From NCBI GenBank assembly GCA_964519595.1, contig CAZFJN010000051.1, forward strand, positions 1 through 11,533: a stretch of 11,533 nt of DNA, read 5' to 3'. The notes under the pieces are model-generated. The model did no database searches. It had not been told where the DNA came from and worked only from the letters and a program-made list of their open reading frames with translations. Below are positions 6,116 through 10,386 of this stretch, in pieces. Source of the DNA: JANRKF01 sp964519595 (GTDB lineage Bacteria > Pseudomonadota > Alphaproteobacteria > Rickettsiales > SXRF01). Both the position numbers and the translations under genes were made by a program. Positions within the stretch are counted from its first letter, which is position 1, and each line of letters begins with the position of its first letter.

Positions 6116-6486
6116 AAGATGACTCGTTGCGCGATAAAGTTGCTTTGTATGATATTTTGCAAATAATTGCGGAAATAGAATATCTGTTGACTTTAACCGA
6201 GCGTAATAAGGTTTCCGATCGCGCTTTAGAACGCTGCTTTGAGATTATGGGAGAATCTTGTCGCCGGATTTCACAAAAAATTCAGCAACAATATCCTTCT
6301 ATACCATGGGGAAATATAATTTCGTTGCGTAACATGATTACGCATGAATATGACAAGGTAAAGATAGACACTCTGTGGGACATAGCAGAACATAAAATTC
6401 CTGCTTTGAAGGACTGGATAAAAGGAATAATAGTTGAAAACAATTTTGCCGGCACATCCGGCAAAGACAATGGAGAGAAGAAATGA
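6112..6486 (+). CDS. hepT: HepT-like RNase toxin (DUF86/HEPN, type VII TA)
   Basis: HepT proteins are all-helical HEPN-domain ribonucleases. The catalytic RX4HXY motif is complete here as RNMITHEY (R73, H78, Y80), preceded by the typical IPWGNIISL stretch. Y80 is the expected site of AMPylation by the partner nucleotidyltransferase. The intact motif suggests a potentially active toxin rather than a decayed one. The 124 residues exceed the usual core by about 15. The extra tail (VENNFAGTSGKDNGEKK) is read from what looks like the old atpG-atpD spacer, including a hairpin and the Shine-Dalgarno of atpD. Its stop overlaps the atpD start (ATGA at 6483-6486), so toxin translation is physically coupled to beta-subunit translation. 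Confidence 0.9.
   Translation: MKDDSLRDKVALYDILQIIAEIEYLLTLTERNKVSDRALERCFEIMGESCRRISQKIQQQYPSIPWGNIISLRNMITHEYDKVKIDTLWDIAEHKIPALKDWIKGIIVENNFAGTSGKDNGEKK
6445..6465 (+). repeat. Perfect 8-bp hairpin just ahead of atpD
   Basis: TTTGCCGG (6445-6452), loop CACAT, and CCGGCAAA (6458-6465) are exact complements. The hairpin lies within the 3' end of hepT and 6 bp before the GGAGAG Shine-Dalgarno of atpD (6472-6477). No T-run follows, so it is not a normal terminator; it could affect mRNA processing or stability. Confidence 0.7.
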
Positions 6487-7913
6487 CTACAACAAACACA
6501 GGAATCATCACGCAGGTTATTGGCGCAGTTATTGACGTTAAATTTCCCGGCGGCAAACTGCCGTCGATTCTGAATGCTATTACCACTAAAAATAACGGCA
6601 AGAATCTGGTGCTGGAAGTAGCGCAGCATCTTGGCGAAAATGAAGTTCGCGCTATTGCTATGGACGCAACGGACGGCCTGGTGCGTGGTCAGGAAGTAAT
6701 AGATACCGGCGCGCCAATTTCAGTGCCAGTCGGACGCGAAACTCTCGGCAGAATATTAAACGTTGTTGGTGAGCCTATTGATGAACGCGGCGCAGTTGGC
6801 AACAAACAAACCGCGCCTATTCATGCCAAAGCGCCGGAATTTATTGAGCAATCAACTAAAACTGAAATTTTGGTAACCGGAATTAAAGTAATCGACCTGC
6901 TTGCTCCTTACGCCAAAGGCGGCAAAATCGGCTTATTCGGCGGCGCTGGCGTTGGCAAAACCGTGCTGATCATGGAATTGATCAATAATATCGCTAAAGC
7001 ACACGGCGGATTTTCCGTATTCGCCGGGGTTGGCGAGCGCACGCGGGAAGGAAATGATCTGTATCATGAAATGATGGAATCAGGCGTTATAAATCTTGAA
7101 GATCCTACTAAATCAAAAGTAGCACTTGTTTACGGCCAGATGAATGAACCTCCCGGAGCGCGTGCGCGCGTTGGCCTGACCGGACTTACGCTGGCTGAAT
7201 ATTTCCGTGATCAGGAAGGGCAGGACGTGTTATTTTTCGTAGATAATGTGTTCCGCTTCACTCAGGCCGGATCAGAAGTATCTGCCCTGCTTGGCCGTAT
7301 TCCTTCGGCGGTTGGTTATCAGCCTACTCTGGCTACCGACATGGGCGCGATGCAGGAGCGAATTACTTCAACCAAAAAAGGCTCAATTACCTCCGTTCAG
7401 GCGATTTATGTTCCTGCCGATGATCTTACTGATCCAGCGCCAGCAACCAGCTTCGCGCATCTTGATGCAACGACCGTTCTTTCCCGCCAAATCGCTGAGC
7501 TTGGTATTTATCCGGCGGTTGATCCTCTCGATTCAACCAGCCGCGTACTTGATCCGCAGGTAATTGGCGAAGAACATTATGCCGTAGCTCGCGAAGTACA
7601 ACGCGTCTTACAAACTTATAAATCGCTGCAGGATATTATCGCCATTCTTGGCATGGACGAGCTTTCCGAGGATGATAAGCTGATTGTAGCGCGCGCACGG
7701 AAAATCCAGCGTTTCCTGTCACAGCCTTTCCATGTTGCGGAAGTATTCACCGGCAGCCCGGGCAAGCTGGTGGCGTTGGCAGATACTATCGCCGGATTTA
7801 AAGGAATCTGCGAAGGAAAATATGATGATCTTCCGGAAGCCGCCTTCTACATGGTCGGCTCAATTGAAGAAGCAATGACGAAAGCGAAGAAAATGGCCGC
7901 CGAAGCAGCCTAA
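6483..7913 (+). CDS. atpD: F1 ATP synthase beta subunit (catalytic)
   Basis: AtpD carries the three catalytic sites of F1. The 476-residue product matches family length. Walker A is GGAGVGKT at residues 153-160, followed by GVGERTREGNDLYHEM with the catalytic glutamate region, DVLFFVDNVFRFTQAGSEV around Walker B, and the C-terminal DELSEDDKL (the DELSEED loop that contacts gamma). All expected key residues are present, so the enzyme should be functional despite the interrupted operon. The ATG follows GGAGAG at good spacing and overlaps the hepT stop. The N-terminus TTTNTGIITQVIGAVIDVKF fits family members. Confidence 0.98.
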   Translation: MTTTNTGIITQVIGAVIDVKFPGGKLPSILNAITTKNNGKNLVLEVAQHLGENEVRAIAMDATDGLVRGQEVIDTGAPISVPVGRETLGRILNVVGEPIDERGAVGNKQTAPIHAKAPEFIEQSTKTEILVTGIKVIDLLAPYAKGGKIGLFGGAGVGKTVLIMELINNIAKAHGGFSVFAGVGERTREGNDLYHEMMESGVINLEDPTKSKVALVYGQMNEPPGARARVGLTGLTLAEYFRDQEGQDVLFFVDNVFRFTQAGSEVSALLGRIPSAVGYQPTLATDMGAMQERITSTKKGSITSVQAIYVPADDLTDPAPATSFAHLDATTVLSRQIAELGIYPAVDPLDSTSRVLDPQVIGEEHYAVAREVQRVLQTYKSLQDIIAILGMDELSEDDKLIVARARKIQRFLSQPFHVAEVFTGSPGKLVALADTIAGFKGICEGKYDDLPEAAFYMVGSIEEAMTKAKKMAAEAA

Positions 7914-7916
7914 ATG

Positions 7917-7980
7917 CGTATATCGTAGTTCGTAAAAACAGAACGTAACGAACTACGAATTACGAGCTACGAATTACGAG
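7917..7980. repeat. Inverted plus tandem repeat between atpD and atpC
   Basis: CGTAGTTCGT (7924-7933) and ACGAACTACG (7948-7957) are exact complements around a 14-nt loop; the pairing extends to 17 positions with two mismatches (7917-7933 against 7948-7964). The right side continues as two perfect tandem copies of CTACGAATTACGAG (7953-7966 and 7967-7980). The array starts 3 bp after the atpD stop and ends 10 bp before the atpC start. The layout resembles the arrays around the S23-family gene, but the repeat word is different and no gene lies in the loop. Confidence 0.88.
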
Positions 7981-7981
7981 G
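7978..7981 (+). promoter_or_regulatory. Shine-Dalgarno of atpC formed by the repeat end
   Basis: GAGG, 9 bp before the atpC ATG, is made from the last three bases of the second CTACGAATTACGAG copy plus the next base. No better ribosome-binding site is present, so the repeat appears to have taken on this role. Confidence 0.6.
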
Positions 7982-7990
7982 TAAAAACAT

Positions 7991-8251
7991 ATGCAACTTA
8001 AACTTATAACGCCAGAAAAAATAATCTTTCAGGATGAAGCCGACTATGTGGCAATTCCTGGCGTAATTGGCGATTTCGGAGTTTTTCCCGGACACGAAAA
8101 CTTTGTTTCCGCCGTTCGCGGCGGAATTGTTTCAATAAGCCTTGCCAATGGCGAAACACGCAATATCAATATCAGCGGCGGAATTTGCGAAGTAACCAAC
8201 GAAAAATGCCTGCTGCTGGCTGACGGTGTGCGTGAGGAAGATGTGGCATAA
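7991..8251 (+). CDS. atpC: F1 ATP synthase epsilon subunit, short form lacking the C-terminal helical domain
   Basis: Epsilon sits at the foot of the central stalk, linking gamma to the c-ring. The 86 residues cover the N-terminal beta-sandwich: MQLKLITPEKIIFQDEADYVAIPG, then GDFGVFPGHENFVSAVRGG and ISGGICEVTNEKCLLLADGV. The protein stops right after the sandwich, where most proteobacterial epsilon subunits (about 130-140 residues) continue into the two-helix domain that can inhibit ATP hydrolysis. None of the short reading past the stop looks like a missing helical domain, so this seems a genuine short form rather than a frameshift. Epsilon proteins of similar length are known in some other phyla. 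It is the last F1 gene, separated from atpD by a repeat. Confidence 0.93.
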   Translation: MQLKLITPEKIIFQDEADYVAIPGVIGDFGVFPGHENFVSAVRGGIVSISLANGETRNINISGGICEVTNEKCLLLADGVREEDVA

Positions 8252-8270
8252 GTTTTGCTCTAAAAGTCCT

Positions 8271-8290
8271 TAGAAATCTTTAGAAATCCT
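8271..8290 (+). repeat. Two-copy 10-bp tandem repeat after atpC
   Basis: TAGAAATCTT and TAGAAATCCT lie head to tail, preceded by a similar AGTCCT. This short array fills part of the 53-bp gap before the next gene. It may be a minor example of the junction repeats seen elsewhere in the window. Confidence 0.5.
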
Positions 8291-8304
8291 CAAGGGCAAG
8301 CTTC

Positions 8305-8655
8305 ATGACCACTGAAATCACCATCAATCCGCCTCCATTTCTGTCGCCTTATCAGGCCGGCAAACCTAAGCCTCCTTCTATAGTTAATGAGGATTTTTTT
8401 ACCAAATTCTCTGATCTTTTTGACGCGGTAAACCCCCTGCAACATATTCCAGGCATCGCCACAGCCTATCGCGCCATTTCCGGAGATGAAATATCTTCCG
8501 GCGCAAAACTACTAGGCTCAATGCTGTTTGGCGGTCCGGTTGGCCTTGTCGCCTCGATCGCCAACGCAATTATCGAACAGGAAACCGGAAAAGATATCGG
8601 CGAAAAACTATTCGCCGCCGCCAGCAAGGCTTACGAAAAACCAGCTTCTGCATAA
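8305..8655 (+). CDS. Protein of unknown function, glycine-rich hydrophobic C-terminal half
   Basis: The function of this 116-residue protein is not recognised. The N-terminal third is proline-rich and polar (NPPPFLSPYQAGKPKPPS). The middle (FDAVNPLQHIPGIATAYRAISGDEISSGAKLLGS) and the stretch MLFGGPVGLVASIANAIIEQETGKDIGE look like a short conserved alphaproteobacterial family of hypothetical proteins; that resemblance is from memory and untested. The hydrophobic part, about residues 70-90, is glycine-rich and could insert in or lie on a membrane, but it is short and there is no signal peptide. ATG is preceded by AAGGG at reasonable spacing. It lies 53 bp after atpC on the same strand and could be the last gene of the operon. 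It does not resemble the zeta inhibitor of alphaproteobacterial F1. Confidence 0.8.
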   Translation: MTTEITINPPPFLSPYQAGKPKPPSIVNEDFFTKFSDLFDAVNPLQHIPGIATAYRAISGDEISSGAKLLGSMLFGGPVGLVASIANAIIEQETGKDIGEKLFAAASKAYEKPASA

Positions 8656-8767
8656 TTGCGTCATAATTGTGGCTTTATTTTGCACTTTATTTTTGTATCA
8701 TAATGTGTTACTGTGTGACAAAGGTTGTAGATGATGTCTGCAATATTAAAGCACTCTAATAAACAAG

Positions 8768-8787
8768 GCATAAGGCTTTAGCTATGC
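8768..8787. promoter_or_regulatory. Candidate operator: imperfect dyad over the antitoxin start codon
   Basis: GCATA (8768-8772) and TATGC (8783-8787) are inverted around AGGCTTTAGC, which itself has partial symmetry. It covers the ribosome-binding site and ATG of the RelB-like antitoxin gene, a place where such antitoxins often bind their own DNA. No clear promoter hexamers were found in 8656-8783. Confidence 0.3.
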
Positions 8788-9002
8788 AAACCGTTCCCAT
8801 TGATATTCCAGATTTCTTAGCTGCACGTTTTGCTACAGTGTGTCTTGGAAGCGAGCGAGTGCAACGCGAAGTGATCAGTGAGCTTTTAATGCGTTATTTG
8901 GAAGATATAGAGGATGTAGTGGATGCAGAGCGAGTGCTTTCTGAAAACGGTGAACGCATGAACATGGAACAGATGAGAGCGTCGCTTGGTCTGGAAAATT
9001 GA
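8784..9002 (+). CDS. RelB/CopG-like antitoxin of a type II TA pair
   Basis: The 72-residue protein fits a small type II antitoxin: a short strand at the N-terminus (QTVPIDIP), helices that could form a ribbon-helix-helix DNA-binding dimer, and an acidic C-terminal half (YLEDIEDVVDAERVL, ending EQMRASLGLEN) of the kind that wraps around and blocks a RelE toxin. The assignment rests mainly on this end pattern and on the toxin gene that overlaps its last 17 bp in another frame. ATG is preceded by AAGG at 8-bp spacing. Expected role: neutralise the toxin and repress its own promoter. The precise antitoxin family is uncertain. Confidence 0.8.
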   Translation: MQTVPIDIPDFLAARFATVCLGSERVQREVISELLMRYLEDIEDVVDAERVLSENGERMNMEQMRASLGLEN

Positions 9003-9252
9003 ATTTGACAAAGCTGTAGAAAAACAGCTTCGCAAGCTGTCACATCAAGCGCAAGAGCAAATCTTGGATTATCTGGAAGAACATGTTGCCACATTAGATA
9101 ACCCGCGTTTATCTGGAAAATCACTCAAAGGAGAATTTTCTGGATTTTGGCGTTATCGTGTTGGCAATTATCGTATCATTTGTAAAATAGAAGATAAAAA
9201 TTTGGTAGTCTTGGTAGTCAAGGCTGGACATCGGCGCGATGTATATGATTAA
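8986..9252 (+). CDS. RelE/ParE-superfamily toxin
   Basis: The 88-residue product starts at TTG, the only start available because no Met codon follows in the frame. It begins VWKIEFDKAVEKQLRKL and has the core LSGKSLKGEFSGFWRYRVGNYRIICKIEDKNLVVLVVKAGHRRDVYD, typical of RelE-type mRNA interferases. Basic residues expected at the RNA-binding face are present (R57, R63, R83, R84, plus H82 and Y87). The non-ATG start inside the antitoxin 3' end suggests low, coupled translation, common for toxins. The last 35 bp overlap the convergent yggS 3' end. RelE and ParE toxins share this fold, so whether the target is ribosome-bound mRNA or gyrase is not settled by sequence alone, though the motifs favour RelE. 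Confidence 0.88.
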   Translation: MVWKIEFDKAVEKQLRKLSHQAQEQILDYLEEHVATLDNPRLSGKSLKGEFSGFWRYRVGNYRIICKIEDKNLVVLVVKAGHRRDVYD

Positions 9253-9943
9253 ATCTCTGTCTCTCGCCGAATAAAGCCGTGCCAATTCTTACACATGTAC
9301 TGCCCATTCTGATCGCTGTTTCGTAATCGCCGCTCATTCCCATGCTTAATTTATGCAAATTATTATCCAGCGCTATTTTCCTAAGCAAGGCAAAATGCGG
9401 CGCCGGCATTTGCCCAACCGGCGGAATGCACATTAATCCGCTAATATTCAATTTTAATTCACGGCAATAGCGGATAAAATTTGCCGCCTCTTGCGGCGCA
9501 ATTCCTGATTTCTGCGCCTCCTGCCCGCTATTGATCTGAATGTAAAATTCGCTGGTTTTGATGTTATGTTTTCCTGAAGCAATGATTTTTGCTATTTCAG
9601 CGGCCAGCTCCTTGCGATCGAGAGTTTGAATAACATCAAATAGCTGCAAAGCCTCTTTTGCCTTATTGCTTTGCAAATGGCCTATTAAATGCAGCCTCAC
9701 CTCTTTATGCGCTTTTATAATCTCTGCTATGATCTCTGGCCATTTTTCCGCCGCTTCCTGCACACGATTTTCACCAAAATTGACAATCCCTTCCTGAATC
9801 AAACCAACAATCTCCGCCGCGCTACGCCCCTTGCTAGCCGCCAGAATAAACGGAGATTCCGCCGCCAAAGGCGATAGTTTCCGTGCGACTTCTATTTTAC
9901 TACGTATTTCCTGTAGTTTTTGCAGTGTGGTAAAATTTTCCAT
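9218..9943 (-). CDS. yggS: YggS/PROSC-family pyridoxal phosphate homeostasis protein
   Basis: Members bind PLP without known catalytic activity and help keep free vitamin B6 and amino/keto-acid pools balanced in the cytoplasm. Family motifs appear in order: ILAASKGR with the PLP lysine (K38 counted from this start), NFGENRVQEAAEKW, LHLIGHLQSNKAK, FYIQINSGQEAQKSGI, GLMCIPP, and LSMGMSGDYETAIRMGSTCVRIGTALFG near the C-terminus, which forms the phosphate-binding end of the TIM barrel. The ATG at 9943 is preferred, with GAAGAA upstream; a TTG 12 bp further out (9955) would add four residues from a repeat region. The protein ends with an extra RQRFNHIHRADVQP, encoded in DNA shared with the convergent toxin gene, suggesting that the original stop was lost when that module arrived. 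Confidence 0.95.
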   Translation of the reverse strand: MENFTTLQKLQEIRSKIEVARKLSPLAAESPFILAASKGRSAAEIVGLIQEGIVNFGENRVQEAAEKWPEIIAEIIKAHKEVRLHLIGHLQSNKAKEALQLFDVIQTLDRKELAAEIAKIIASGKHNIKTSEFYIQINSGQEAQKSGIAPQEAANFIRYCRELKLNISGLMCIPPVGQMPAPHFALLRKIALDNNLHKLSMGMSGDYETAIRMGSTCVRIGTALFGERQRFNHIHRADVQP

Positions 9944-9955
9944 ATGTTTCTTCAA

Positions 9956-10117
9956 GGGGATGATCAGAAGTTAAGAGGATGATCAGGAAGTAAGGGGATG
10001 ATCAGATTATCGGATTATCAGATAACCAGATAGCTAGATAATCTTATGATCTGATAATCTAAATAATCTGATAATCTGATAATCTGATCATCCTCTTAAT
10101 TCCCCTCTTAACTTCCC
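9956..10117. repeat. Large composite palindrome of tandem 19-bp and 8-bp units
   Basis: Left side: GGGGATGATCAG, GAGGATGATCAG and GGGGATGATCAG at 9956, 9975 and 9994, an exact 19-bp period. Right side: tandem CTGATAAT words (about 10050-10083), then GATCATCCTCTTAA and a second CCTCTTAA at 10104. GGATGATCAGATTATC (9996-10011) is the exact complement of 10078-10093, and TTAAGAGGATGATCAG (9971-9986) is the exact complement of 10084-10099, so the right arm can pair with either left unit. The interior (about 10012-10077) is itself made of GATTATC and GATAATC words that fold back on each other. Confidence 0.9.
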
Positions 10118-10274
10118 AAATTCAATTAATAAACAGTTAATATATCGCGTTTTTTAGCAAGTTTTGTTGCCCAATTGCAACATAAAACGGAAAAGCCCCC
10201 CTGTTTTGCCCATAAAAAACGGTTACGGCTTGCAAGGGGCAACTTATTAGACAATAACCTAGCTCAGGTAAGCG

Positions 10275-10320
10275 CGAAAGGCTTCGGCCCTTCGTGTCCT
10301 GAGGACAAGCTTAAGAAGCT
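10275..10320 (+). promoter_or_regulatory. Structured 5' leader of the porin gene: three consecutive dyads
   Basis: CGAAAGGC (10275-10282), a TTCG loop and GCCCTTCG (10287-10294) form a stem with one A-C mismatch closed by the very stable C(UUCG)G tetraloop. It is followed at once by the 13-bp dyad TGTCCTGAGGACA (10295-10307) and by AGCTT-AAG-AAGCT (10308-10320). The block lies 66 bp before the porin ATG and would be in its mRNA if transcription starts upstream, as expected. Possible roles are mRNA stabilisation or regulation; none can be proven here. Confidence 0.5.
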
Positions 10321-10386
10321 GGTTTTGCCGCTTTGGCTCTGCCCGCTTCCGGCTTTGTATATTTTAACTTTAAAGGGAATAACACT

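Larger units (their letters stand above)
9944..10386. other. Divergent yggS-porin spacer
   Basis: No credible gene lies in these 443 bases. From 9956 to about 10117 it is a large tandem-and-inverted repeat. About 10118-10270 is AT-rich with a small dyad GTTGC-CCAATT-GCAAC and a TTGCCC/GGGCAA inverted pair (10206-10211, 10237-10242). From 10275 comes a structured leader. The porin and yggS promoters should be here, but no sigma-70 pair with good spacing stands out. Confidence 0.6.

Noticed and set aside
8252..8304. Frameshifted remainder of the epsilon C-terminal domain
   Set aside because: Reading all three frames after the atpC stop gives early stops and no helical Ala/Glu/Arg-rich sequence of the missing domain.
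9944..9955. TTG start giving four extra residues to YggS
   Set aside because: The ATG at 9943 has a closer purine-rich site, and the TTG sits at the edge of the repeat array.
9956..10117. Insertion sequence or MITE ends
   Set aside because: There is no transposase, no target-site duplication could be recognised, and the tandem 19-bp structure is not typical of terminal inverted repeats.
10275..10320. Hammerhead-type ribozyme suggested by CGAAA and CTGAGGA
   Set aside because: The CTGATGA core is absent and the three stems do not form the required junction.
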